Source: Sphingomonas sp. IBVSS2 (GTDB lineage Bacteria; Pseudomonadota; Alphaproteobacteria; Sphingomonadales; Sphingomonadaceae). Taken from it: a stretch of 64,000 nt of DNA. The translations under genes were made by a program, and so were the position numbers. This document shows positions 33,225-41,115 of the stretch, one piece after another (positions within the stretch are counted from its first letter, which is position 1; the number at the start of each line of letters is the position of its first letter). Under the pieces are notes generated by a model. The model had not been told where the DNA came from, searched no databases, and worked only from the letters and a program-made list of their open reading frames with translations. Location: the NCBI RefSeq assembly GCF_002127225.1, contig NZ_NFUR01000007.1, positions 62,001 through 126,000 on the forward strand. The letters run 5' to 3'.

Positions 33225-33410
33225 GCACGCGCGGGAGAGTGTGGGGCAACCCACCGCCGAAGGAGCAACCGCCCCGGAATCTCTCAGGCACCAGGGACCG
33301 CGCGGGCACGACACTCTGGAAAGCGGACGCGGCCCGGCCACGTCCCACCGAAGGGGTAAGCCAGGCGACTGGCGAAAGCTCTCAGGTTCCGTGACAGAGG
33401 GGGCGATGGA
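33225..33410 (+). promoter_or_regulatory. tandem glycine riboswitch
   Basis: Two consecutive glycine aptamers. The first runs from GCGGGAGAGTG (about 33230) through CCGCCGAAGGAGCAA (33254-33268) and ATCTCTCAGGCACCAGGGAC. The second runs from CACTCTGGAAAGCGGACG (about 33312) through CACCGAAGGGGTAAG and CTCTCAGGTTCCGTGACAGAGGGG. The CCGAAGG...AAAGCTCTCAGG elements are diagnostic. It lies 60 bp before gcvT. In the known class, glycine binding turns on the glycine-cleavage operon. Confidence 0.93.
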
Positions 33411-33469
33411 ACGGTGCGCGAGGATTCCGCGCCGCTTCGTCGAATTCCTCTCGAATCCGGAGTGCCGCG

Positions 33470-34633
33470 ATGAGCCAGCAAGTCCAGGACCAGCCCATGA
33501 GCGGCGATCCCGAAGGCGGGGACGGCACCGAAGAGCTTCTCCTGCTTCCGCTCGACCGGTGGCACCGCGCCCGGGGCGGGCGCATGGTTCCCTTCGCCGG
33601 CTATGAGATGCCCGTCCAATATGAAGGCATCATGGCCGAGCATCTCTGGGTGCGCGCGCATGCCGGGCTGTTCGACGTCAGCCATATGGGCCAGCTGACC
33701 TTCACCGGCGAAGGCGTCGAGGCCGCGCTCGAGGCGCTGATGCCCGCGGACATCCAGGCCGCGAAGCTCTCCCACCCGGTCTATTCGCTGTTGATGGCGG
33801 AGAATGGCGGGATCCTGGACGACCTGATGCTGACTCGCCTGAAGGACGGCGAAGTCTACATGGTCGTCAACGGTGCCTGCAAATGGGACGACATCGCCCA
33901 TTTCCGCGAGTTCCTGCCCGACGAAATCGGCATGAACCACATGGAGGATCATGCCCTGCTCGCGCTCCAGGGGCCCGAAGCGGCCGCCGCGCTGGAGCGC
34001 GTGATCCCCGGAGTCTCCGCGCTCGTCTTCATGCAGGGCGCGCCCTTCGCCTGGCAGGACCACGACCTGTGGATCAGCCGCTCGGGCTATACCGGCGAGG
34101 ACGGGTTCGAGATCTCGGTTCCCGTCGAAGGTGCCGAGGCGCTGGCCGATGCGATCACCGCCCAGCCGGAAGTGAAGCCGATCGGCCTCGGCGCGCGCGA
34201 TTCGCTGCGCCTGGAAGCCGATCTGCCGCTCTACGGCCATGATCTGGATACCGAGACCACGCCGGTGGCGGCCGCCCTGGGCTTCGCGCTCAAGAAGCGC
34301 CGCCGCGAGGAAGGCGGCTTTCCCGGCCATGCCCGGATCATGCTGGAGCGGGAGAACGGCCCGATCCTCAAGCGCGTCGGCCTGGTCGTCGAGGGGCGCC
34401 AGCCGGTCCGGGAGGGTGGCCTCGTCCTCGATGCCGATGGCAACGAAGTCGGCAAGGTCACTTCGGGCGGCTTCGCGCCGACGCTGCAGCAGCCGATCGC
34501 CATGGCCTATGTGCCGGCCGCCAGCGCCGAGCCGGGCACGAAGATCACCCTTGCCCAGCGCGGCAAGATCCATTCGGCGGAGGTCGTGAAGATGCCCTTC
34601 GTCCCCCATCGTTACGTCAGAAAGGGAGCCTGA
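33470..34633 (+). CDS. gcvT: glycine cleavage system T protein (aminomethyltransferase)
   Basis: A 387-aa enzyme that transfers the methylene group from the lipoyl arm of H protein to tetrahydrofolate and releases ammonia. The family opening LPLDRWHRARGGRMVPFAGYEMPVQY begins near residue 25, after an unusual 20-residue acidic, Gln-rich N-terminal extension. DVSHMGQLTFTG, the catalytic-Asp region and the C-terminal barrel (VTSGGFAPTLQQPIAMAYVP) follow. It is first in the operon under the glycine riboswitch. Confidence 0.95.
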   Translation: MSQQVQDQPMSGDPEGGDGTEELLLLPLDRWHRARGGRMVPFAGYEMPVQYEGIMAEHLWVRAHAGLFDVSHMGQLTFTGEGVEAALEALMPADIQAAKLSHPVYSLLMAENGGILDDLMLTRLKDGEVYMVVNGACKWDDIAHFREFLPDEIGMNHMEDHALLALQGPEAAAALERVIPGVSALVFMQGAPFAWQDHDLWISRSGYTGEDGFEISVPVEGAEALADAITAQPEVKPIGLGARDSLRLEADLPLYGHDLDTETTPVAAALGFALKKRRREEGGFPGHARIMLERENGPILKRVGLVVEGRQPVREGGLVLDADGNEVGKVTSGGFAPTLQQPIAMAYVPAASAEPGTKITLAQRGKIHSAEVVKMPFVPHRYVRKGA

Positions 34634-35004
34634 TGAGCCGCTATTTCACCGAGGATCATGAGTGGGTCGACGTCGACGGCGACACCGCGACCGTCGGCAT
34701 CACCGAATATGCCCAGAGCCAGCTCGGCGACATCGTGTTCGTCGAAGTGCCGGACGAGGGCAAGCAGGTGTCGAAGGGCGACGATGCCGCCGTGGTGGAG
34801 TCGGTCAAGGCCGCGTCCGACGTCTACGCGCCGGTCTCCGGCACGGTGATCGAGGGCAATGCCGAGCTGGCCGACAACCCCGCGCTGGTCAACGAAGACC
34901 CCGAGGGCGAAGGCTGGTTCTTCAAGCTCACCCTCGCCGATCCGGGCGAGCTGGAAAGCCTGATGAACGACAGCGCCTATCAGGAATATGTGAGCAAGCT
35001 GTGA
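34633..35004 (+). CDS. gcvH: glycine cleavage system H protein
   Basis: A 123-aa lipoyl carrier protein. The lipoylated lysine is K59 in VVESVKAASDVYAP, inside the biotinyl-lipoyl barrel. Start ATG 34633 overlaps the gcvT stop (TGATG). It shuttles the aminomethyl group between the P, T and L proteins. The length is normal. Confidence 0.96.
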   Translation: MSRYFTEDHEWVDVDGDTATVGITEYAQSQLGDIVFVEVPDEGKQVSKGDDAAVVESVKAASDVYAPVSGTVIEGNAELADNPALVNEDPEGEGWFFKLTLADPGELESLMNDSAYQEYVSKL

Positions 35005-35441
35005 GGCCCTTGGCCCTTCTCGGCGCCCTGCTGCTCGCCGCGTGCGGGCAGCAGCAGCCCGTGCCCAAGGAAGTCGGGTCGCCGATGCCGGTGCAGACGG
35101 TTGCCGAGGTGGCATCGAAGCTTGCCCAGCTGGACGGGCAGCGGGTTCGGGTGAAGGGCTGGCTCTATGCCTGTTTCGAGGAGGGCTGCTCGTTGCTTGC
35201 CGACAAGGCGGCGCTCAAGCAGCTCGGTCCCGTGCTGAAGGCGCAGCTCGCCGGCAAGGAGGCGCCGAAGGTTCCGAGCATCGAGATCGACAATCGCGCC
35301 GGCCTGGTCACCGGGTCGAGCATGGTTCAGAAGGACGTGGTCGTGAGCGGCCGCATCCAGAAGGCCTGTCTCATGGTCGGCAAGCCGAAATGCATGGCGC
35401 TGACCGTGCTGACCCCCGACGCGATCCTGCCGGCTTCGTGA
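35001..35441 (+). CDS. lipoprotein 1 inside the gcv operon
   Basis: A 146-aa protein starting at GTG 35001 inside the GTGA overlap with gcvH. The signal peptide ends in a lipobox (LLGALLLAACG). The mature part opens with PVQTVAEVASKLAQLDGQRVRVKGWLYACFEEGCSLLADK, resembling OB-fold-like periplasmic proteins with a Cys pair. It has a paralogue immediately downstream with the same V-R-V-x-G-x-L...C...C-x-L-x-A-D-K-A pattern. Lipoproteins are not part of the glycine-cleavage machinery; function unknown. Confidence 0.8.
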   Translation: MRPLALLGALLLAACGQQQPVPKEVGSPMPVQTVAEVASKLAQLDGQRVRVKGWLYACFEEGCSLLADKAALKQLGPVLKAQLAGKEAPKVPSIEIDNRAGLVTGSSMVQKDVVVSGRIQKACLMVGKPKCMALTVLTPDAILPAS

Positions 35442-35923
35442 TCCGCGGACCCGCCCTGCTCGCCGCCACGGCAATGCTCGGCAGCTGCGGGGAGCCGCAG
35501 CTGCTGACGGTCGATCGCTATCTCGCGCAATGCGAGGCGCTCAGAGGGGGGCAGGTGCGGGTTGCGGGCTATCTCGGCAATTGCTCGGGATATGACTGCG
35601 CGCTCTATGCCGACAAGGCGCGTGCGCGGGCCTATTTCGACTATTTCGCCGGCCTAGCACGCACGACCCGTATCGAGGACAAGGCAGCGCACAAGGCTGC
35701 GCTCGACAGGCTCGGCATTGCGCCGCGCTCGATCGGGATCGGTGGCGACCAGGCGTTCGACCGCAGGGCCGCGCCTTTCCAGAACAGCTATGTCGTCCTC
35801 ACCGGTGTCGTAGCCAAGGACAGCTGCACCGGCGAGGGCAGTCTGGACCGTGGCTGGGGCATCGACCCCTCCCATATCCGCGCCTGGACCTCGTCCGAAG
35901 GCGCGCCCGCGAACACCAATTGA
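35438..35923 (+). CDS. lipoprotein 2 inside the gcv operon
   Basis: A 161-aa protein starting at GTG 35438, again in a GTGA overlap. Its lipobox is ATAMLGSCG. The mature part, with QVRVAGYLGNCSGYDCALYADKARA, aligns by eye with the preceding lipoprotein, including the two cysteines and the ADKA segment. It adds a C-terminal region VVLTGVVAKDSCTGEG with a further Cys. It ends 10 bp before gcvPA, so the pair is fully embedded in the operon. Confidence 0.78.
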   Translation: MIRGPALLAATAMLGSCGEPQLLTVDRYLAQCEALRGGQVRVAGYLGNCSGYDCALYADKARARAYFDYFAGLARTTRIEDKAAHKAALDRLGIAPRSIGIGGDQAFDRRAAPFQNSYVVLTGVVAKDSCTGEGSLDRGWGIDPSHIRAWTSSEGAPANTN

Positions 35924-35933
35924 GAAGGCTCTG

Positions 35934-37292
35934 ATGCGCTACCTGCCCCTTACCCAGCCCGATCGCGAGGCGATGCTCGGTGTCATCGGCGCCAAGTCGA
36001 TCGACGATCTCTTTGCCGACGTTCCCGCCGCCGCCGTGCTCGACGGCCCGATCGCGGGCCTGCCGATGCATGCCAGCGAACTCGCGGTCGAACGTCACAT
36101 GACGAAGCTGGCCGCCAAGAACCTGGCGGCGGGGGCCGCGCCCTTCTTCCTCGGCGCCGGCGCCTATCGCCACCACGTCCCGGCCAGCGTCGACCACCTC
36201 ATCCAGCGCGGCGAGTTCCTCACCGCCTACACGCCCTATCAGCCGGAAATCGCGCAGGGCACGCTGCAGATGATGTTCGAGTTCCAGTCGCAGGTCGCGC
36301 GGCTGCTCGGCTGCGACGTGGCGAATGCCTCGATGTACGACGGCTCGACCGCGTGCTGGGAAGCCATCACCATGGCCCGCCGCGTGACGAAGCGCGGCAA
36401 GGCAATCCTCTCGGGCGGCCTGCATCCGCATTATGTCTCGGTCGCCGAGACCATGGCCAAGTTCACCGGCGACCAGCTGGTCACGTCGCTGCCCACCCTG
36501 TCGGCCACGCCCGACACCGATGACCTGATCGCCCGGATCGACGACGATACCAGCTGCGTCGTGGTCCAATATCCCGACATCCTCGGCCGCATCGCCGATC
36601 TGTCGAAGCTCGCCGAAGCCGCGCATGCGAAGAAGGCGTTGCTCGTCGCTGTCGTCACCGAGCCGGTCGCGCTGGGCGCGATCAAGGCGCCGGGCGAAAT
36701 GGGCGCGGACATCGTGGTGGGCGAGGGCCAGTCGCTCGGCGTCGGCCTGCAGTTCGGCGGCCCCTATGTCGGCCTGTTCGCCTGTTCGGAGAAGCTGGTC
36801 CGCCAGATGCCGGGCCGGCTCTGCGGCGAGACCGTGGATGCCGAGGGCAAGCGCGGCTACGTGCTGACGCTCAGCACCCGCGAGCAGCATATCCGCCGCG
36901 AGAAGGCGACGTCGAACATCTGCACCAGCTCGGTGCTGTGCGCGCTCGCCATGTCGGTGCACATGACCCTGCTCGGCGAGAAGGGCCTGCGCCAGCTTGC
37001 CGCGATCAACCATGCCGGCGCTTCGGCCGCCGCCGACCGCCTGGCCCGGGTGCCGGGCGTCGAGCTGGTCACCCCGACCTTCTTCAACGAGTTCACGCTG
37101 AAGCTTTCCAAGGAAGCGCGCCCGGTCGTCCGCACGCTCGCGGACCGGGGCATCCTCGCCGGCGTCTCGCTCGGCCGCCTTTATCCGGGCGCCGGGGATC
37201 TGGCCGACGGCCTGATCGTTGCCGTCACCGAAACTACCACCCAGGAGGACGTCGAGACGCTTGCCTCCGCGCTCCAGGAGGTGCTGGCATGA
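35934..37292 (+). CDS. gcvPA: glycine dehydrogenase (decarboxylating) subunit 1
   Basis: A 452-aa alpha subunit of the split P protein, which forms a heterotetramer with GcvPB. Recognisable by MRYLPLTQPDREAMLGVIG, PFFLGAGAYRHHVPASVD, FLTAYTPYQPEIAQGTLQMM and ASMYDGSTA. It carries no PLP lysine. Start ATG 35934; ATGA overlap with gcvPB. Confidence 0.95.
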   Translation: MRYLPLTQPDREAMLGVIGAKSIDDLFADVPAAAVLDGPIAGLPMHASELAVERHMTKLAAKNLAAGAAPFFLGAGAYRHHVPASVDHLIQRGEFLTAYTPYQPEIAQGTLQMMFEFQSQVARLLGCDVANASMYDGSTACWEAITMARRVTKRGKAILSGGLHPHYVSVAETMAKFTGDQLVTSLPTLSATPDTDDLIARIDDDTSCVVVQYPDILGRIADLSKLAEAAHAKKALLVAVVTEPVALGAIKAPGEMGADIVVGEGQSLGVGLQFGGPYVGLFACSEKLVRQMPGRLCGETVDAEGKRGYVLTLSTREQHIRREKATSNICTSSVLCALAMSVHMTLLGEKGLRQLAAINHAGASAAADRLARVPGVELVTPTFFNEFTLKLSKEARPVVRTLADRGILAGVSLGRLYPGAGDLADGLIVAVTETTTQEDVETLASALQEVLA

Positions 37293-38863
37293 GCACGATC
37301 AACCAGTCCGGCTGGCGCCCCACCACGCCGCAGGCGGGCGAGGCCAGCGATCTTTCGACCTTCACCGGCAATCGCGCGCTGATGCTCGAGGAAGCGCTGA
37401 TCTTCGAGATCGGCTCGTCCGAGACCACCGGCGTCGACTTCGGCGAACTGCCCCAGGCGAAGTCGCGCCTCGGCGGTCTCGAGCGTTCGGCATCTATCGG
37501 CCTGCCCGGCCTGTCCGAGCCCGAGACGGTGCGCCACTATACCCGCCTCAGCCGCCAGAATTACGCTATCGACCTGGGCCTGTTCCCGCTCGGTTCGTGC
37601 ACGATGAAGCACAATCCGCGCCTCAACGAGCGCATGGCGCGCCTGCCGGGCTTCGCCGACATCCATCCGCTCGCGCCGGTCGACACGGTGCAGGGCGCGC
37701 TCGAGGTCATCGACCAGCTCGCGCACTGGCTGATCACGCTCACCGGCATGCAGGCGGTGGCGATGAGCCCCAAGGCCGGCGCGCATGGCGAGCTGTGCGG
37801 CATCCTCGCGATCCGCTCGGCGCTCGACGCGCAGGGCCAGCAGGACCGCAAGATCCTGCTCGTGCCGACCAGCGCGCACGGCACCAACCCGGCGACGGCG
37901 GCGTTCGCTGGCTTCTCGGTCGAGGATATTCCCGCCACCGAGGACGGCCGCGTCGACCTCGAAGCGCTCAAGGCGCGGCTGGGGCCGGACATCGCCGGCG
38001 TGATGATCACCAACCCCAACACCTGCGGCCTGTTCGAGCGCGACATGAAGGCGATCTCGGACGCGGTGCATGCGGCGGGCGGCTATGTCTATTGCGACGG
38101 CGCCAATTTCAACGCGATCGTCGGCCGGGTCCGTCCGGGCGACCTCGGCGTCGATGCGATGCACATCAACCTGCACAAGACCTTCTCGACCCCGCATGGC
38201 GGCGGCGGCCCGGGCTCGGGCCCGGTCGTGCTGTCGGCGGCGCTGGCGCCCTATGCGCCTTTGCCCTTCGTCGAGAAGGATGGGGACAGGTTCCACCTCG
38301 TCGAGGAAGAGACCGCGGGCGAGCATCATGCCGGTACCTTCGGCCGCATGACCGCGTTCAACGGCCAGATGGGCATGTTCACGCGTGCGCTCACCTATAT
38401 CCTCAGCCACGGCGCGGACGGCCTGCGCCAGGTCGCCGAGGATTCGGTGCTCAACGCGAACTATGTCCTGCGCTCGATGGAGGACGTGCTCGACGCGCCC
38501 TTCGCCAAATACGGTCCGTGCATGCACGAGGCGATCTTCAGCGACAGGGGGCTGCCCGAGGGCCTGTCGACCATCGATATCGCCAAGGGTCTGATCGACG
38601 AAGGCTATCACCCGATGACGGTCTATTTCCCGCTCGTCGTCCACGGCGCGATGCTGGTGGAACCGACCGAGACCGAATCGAAGGCGACGCTCGACCAGTT
38701 CATCGGCGCCTTCCGCAGCGTGGCCGCCCGCGCCAAGAACGGCGACCCGACGATCCGTACCGCGCCGCACTTCGCGCCGCGCCGCCGGCTCGACGAGACG
38801 CTCGCCGCGCGCAAGCCGGTGCTGGCGTGGAAGGCGCCTGCTGCGGCCGAAGCGGCGGAATAG
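37289..38863 (+). CDS. gcvPB: glycine dehydrogenase (decarboxylating) subunit 2
   Basis: A 524-aa catalytic beta subunit, PLP-dependent. The PLP lysine is in INLHKTFSTPHGGGGPGSG. Substrate-binding segments LGLFPLGSCTMKHNPRLNE and LVPTSAHGTNPATAAFAGF are intact. It decarboxylates glycine and passes the aminomethyl group to H protein. ATG 37289 overlaps the gcvPA stop. It is the last gene before a strong terminator. The L protein is not encoded nearby, as usual. Confidence 0.95.
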   Translation: MSTINQSGWRPTTPQAGEASDLSTFTGNRALMLEEALIFEIGSSETTGVDFGELPQAKSRLGGLERSASIGLPGLSEPETVRHYTRLSRQNYAIDLGLFPLGSCTMKHNPRLNERMARLPGFADIHPLAPVDTVQGALEVIDQLAHWLITLTGMQAVAMSPKAGAHGELCGILAIRSALDAQGQQDRKILLVPTSAHGTNPATAAFAGFSVEDIPATEDGRVDLEALKARLGPDIAGVMITNPNTCGLFERDMKAISDAVHAAGGYVYCDGANFNAIVGRVRPGDLGVDAMHINLHKTFSTPHGGGGPGSGPVVLSAALAPYAPLPFVEKDGDRFHLVEEETAGEHHAGTFGRMTAFNGQMGMFTRALTYILSHGADGLRQVAEDSVLNANYVLRSMEDVLDAPFAKYGPCMHEAIFSDRGLPEGLSTIDIAKGLIDEGYHPMTVYFPLVVHGAMLVEPTETESKATLDQFIGAFRSVAARAKNGDPTIRTAPHFAPRRRLDETLAARKPVLAWKAPAAAEAAE

Positions 38864-38904
38864 TCCCCGGCATCCTCTTGCCCGGGGGGAAGGGCCGGAT
38901 AGCG

Positions 38905-38937
38905 AAAGGCCGGGGCGCGATGCCCCGGCCTTTTTCT
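38905..38937 (+). terminator. Rho-independent terminator of the gcv operon
   Basis: AAAGGCCGGGGC, loop GCGAT, GCCCCGGCCTTT followed by TTCTTT. A 12-bp stem starting 42 bp after the gcvPB stop. Confidence 0.93.
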
Positions 38938-39038
38938 TTATGTCACAGCGCAATAGCCCCGGAACCGTGCAAATGCGGTTTGCCTTGTCGCATACCGCCG
39001 GGGCAGCGTGCGCCGAAACGGACAAGGGGGAAACCGAC

Positions 39039-39365
39039 ATGAAGACCGCGCTGCTCGCCGCTGCCATCGCCACACTTGCCGCGCCGATGCCGGCCTATGC
39101 GGGCAACGACCCCTTTGTCGGCGAGATCATGCTCTTCTCCGCCCGCTACTGCCCCGAGGACTGGGTCGAAGCCGATGGCCGGCTCCTGCCCATTCGCGGC
39201 TATGACGTGCTCTACACGCTGCTCGGCAACAGCTATGGTGGCGACGGCAAGACGAACTTCGCCCTGCCCGATCTGCGCAAGGCGATCCCCGCCGCGGCGA
39301 CCGACCAGCAGAAGCAGCTGCGCTACTGCATCGCGATGCGCGGCGACTATCCCCGGCACCCCTGA
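39039..39365 (+). CDS. secreted tail-collar domain protein
   Basis: A 108-aa protein starting at ATG 39039 (ACAAGGGGG upstream) with a signal peptide ending MPAYA. The mature part is a single phage tail-collar domain (PF07484-like): DPFVGEIMLFSARYCPEDWVEADGRLLPIRGYDVLYTLLGNSYGGDGKTNFALPDLR region, with the diagnostic W-x-x-A-D-G-R-L and F-x-L-P-D-L-R. Non-phage proteins of this type (microcystin-dependent protein-like) are secreted or surface proteins. Two Cys (SARYC, YCIAM) may pair. Monocistronic. Confidence 0.83.
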   Translation: MKTALLAAAIATLAAPMPAYAGNDPFVGEIMLFSARYCPEDWVEADGRLLPIRGYDVLYTLLGNSYGGDGKTNFALPDLRKAIPAAATDQQKQLRYCIAMRGDYPRHP

Positions 39366-39377
39366 GCGTCGGGGCGC

Positions 39378-39851
39378 TCAAATCCAGCGGCGCACCGCGG
39401 ACTTGTAGCTGAGATAGCGCTCGCCGAACTTGCGCGCGAGATAGCTTTCCTCGCGCTCGATCACTTCGCGCTGGATCACGATGACCAGCGGGATGAGCAG
39501 CAGCAGGGCGACCAGGCTGTCCATCCAGATCGCCACGCCGGCATAGGCCAGCGCCATGCCGAAATACATCGGGTTGCGCGACCAGCGATAGACGCCGTCG
39601 GTGACGAGCGCGGTCGAGCGCTTCCATGGCTTGGGATCGGTGCCCGCGGCGCGGAACAGCCCCAGGGCGGAAAGCATGATTCCCACGCCGAGCAGGGTCG
39701 CCAGCGAGCCCAGGCCGCGCTCGGTCGAATGGGCGAGCGGCAGGTCGGGGCTGCCCAGAAGCTTGCCCAGTGCCAGCCCCACCACCAGCGTGCCAAGGAA
39801 AGCGGCCGGCGGTGCGAACTTCACCCCCGCGCTATCGTGATCGACGTCCAT
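39378..39851 (-). CDS. isoprenylcysteine methyltransferase-like membrane protein
   Basis: A 157-aa protein with four hydrophobic segments, starting at ATG 39851 (GGAGGG upstream). The C-terminal ICMT/PEMT signature is present: GVYRWSRNPMYFGMALAYAG for the AdoMet site and EREESYLARKFGERYLSYKSAVRRWI at the end. Bacterial members are SAM-dependent methyltransferases with mostly unknown membrane substrates; ergot-type or phospholipid methylation are possibilities. Confidence 0.82.
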   Translation of the reverse strand: MDVDHDSAGVKFAPPAAFLGTLVVGLALGKLLGSPDLPLAHSTERGLGSLATLLGVGIMLSALGLFRAAGTDPKPWKRSTALVTDGVYRWSRNPMYFGMALAYAGVAIWMDSLVALLLLIPLVIVIQREVIEREESYLARKFGERYLSYKSAVRRWI

Positions 39852-39983
39852 GAACCCTCCGGGCGCCCTGATGGACCGGCGTGGCCGCATGCGCAATCCT
39901 CTTGCCTTTGCCAGCCAGTTCGGCTGGCATAGGAACTGTATTACTTATATAGATCACTTGCAAGTTTACGGGGGTCTCGATCG

Positions 39984-40502
39984 ATGCACACGCAGCCCTT
40001 CCATCCCAATCCGCTCTACCAGCTCATTCCGATCGCGATCATCCTCGTCGTGCTCGCGCTGCGCTTCCGCCGGCTCACGCGCGAGCGGCCGTTGCGCATC
40101 GAGCGGCTGTGGATCGTGCCCGCGCTCTATCTGGCGATCACCGCTTTCACCTTCTGGAACATCCCGCCGGCGCCGATGACCTGGGCCGCGGCGGCTGCCG
40201 CCCTCCTCGCCGGGGCCGCGCTCGGCTGGCAGCGCGGCCGGATGATGCACATCCAGGTGAATCCCGAGACGCACGAGATTTCGCAAAGGGGCTCGCTCGC
40301 CGCGATGGCGTTCATCCTTGCGCTGGTCCTCGTCCGCTCGCTTGCCCGCAACGCCGAGTCGCTCGGCATCCCGGGCATGCATTTCGACGTGATGGCGATG
40401 ACCGACGTGCTGATCGCCTTCGCGCTCGGCATGCTGACGGTGCAGCGGGTGGAAATGTTCCTGCGCGCCCGCCGCCTGCTCGAGCAGGCGCGCGGCGGGT
40501 GA
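39984..40502 (+). CDS. DUF1453/CcdC-like membrane protein
   Basis: A 172-aa protein with about five membrane segments (LYQLIPIAIILVVLALRF, LWIVPALYLAITAFTFW, WAAAAAALLAGAALGW, and others). The GRMMHIQVNPETHEISQRGS loop in the middle is typical of the CcdC/DUF1453 group. It overlaps the following gene by 4 bp. No function is known. Confidence 0.72.
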   Translation: MHTQPFHPNPLYQLIPIAIILVVLALRFRRLTRERPLRIERLWIVPALYLAITAFTFWNIPPAPMTWAAAAAALLAGAALGWQRGRMMHIQVNPETHEISQRGSLAAMAFILALVLVRSLARNAESLGIPGMHFDVMAMTDVLIAFALGMLTVQRVEMFLRARRLLEQARGG

Positions 40503-41080
40503 GGCGCCACGCCCCGGCCACCGAGCGGAACCGCGATCCGATCGCCGCGGTGCTGGCGGAGGAACTGCCCGCGCGCGGCCATGTGCTCGAGATCGCGAGC
40601 GGCAGCGGCGAGCATTGCGCCTTCTTCGCCGGGCGCTTTCCCGGCCTGGTCTGGCAGCCGAGCGATCCCGATGCCGATGCGCTGGCCTCGATCGCGGACT
40701 GGTGCGCCGGGCTGGCCAATGTCCGTGCGCCGCTGGAGATCGATGCGGCGACGGGCGCTTTCCCGGCGGCGGACGCCATCCTGTGCGTCAACATGGTCCA
40801 TATCAGCCCCTGGGAAGCGACGCTCGGGCTGATCGCAGGGGCGGGCGCCGCGCTGGCCCCGGGAGCGCCGCTGATCCTCTACGGCCCCTATCGTCGCGAA
40901 GGGGTGGAGACGGCGCCGTCGAACGAACAGTTCGAGCTGTGGCTGAAGGACAGGGATTCCCGCTTCGGACTGCGCTTCGTGGAAGCCGTGACCGCGGCGG
41001 CCGTGCCGCACGGCCTGTCGCTGGAGCGGCTGGTCGAGATGCCGGCGAACAATCTGATGCTGGTGTATCGGCGAGCCTGA
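40499..41080 (+). CDS. DUF938-family methyltransferase
   Basis: A 193-aa SAM-dependent methyltransferase-like protein starting at GTG 40499 inside the GTGA overlap of the membrane gene. It opens with RHAPATERNRDPIAAVL, the DUF938 hallmark, followed by the SAM motif I VLEIASGSGEHCAFFA and the QPSDPDADALASI segment. The C-terminal half (CVNMVHISPWEATLGLIAGA, LILYGPYRREG) matches the family. Substrate unknown. Confidence 0.86.
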   Translation: MRRHAPATERNRDPIAAVLAEELPARGHVLEIASGSGEHCAFFAGRFPGLVWQPSDPDADALASIADWCAGLANVRAPLEIDAATGAFPAADAILCVNMVHISPWEATLGLIAGAGAALAPGAPLILYGPYRREGVETAPSNEQFELWLKDRDSRFGLRFVEAVTAAAVPHGLSLERLVEMPANNLMLVYRRA

Positions 41081-41082
41081 GA

Positions 41083-41107
41083 CTCCCCTCCCTTCCAGGG
41101 AGGGGAG
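41083..41107. terminator. bidirectional hairpin between convergent genes
   Basis: CTCCCCTCCC, loop TTCCA, GGGAGGGGAG: a perfect 10-bp stem directly after the DUF938 stop and 8 bp before the end of the transporter gene on the other strand. Confidence 0.7.
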
Positions 41108-41115
41108 CGGCAGGA

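Noticed and set aside
37181..39073. A 630-codon frame antisense to gcvPA/gcvPB
   Set aside because: No family signature, composition of a shadow frame, and it covers an intact, well-conserved operon.
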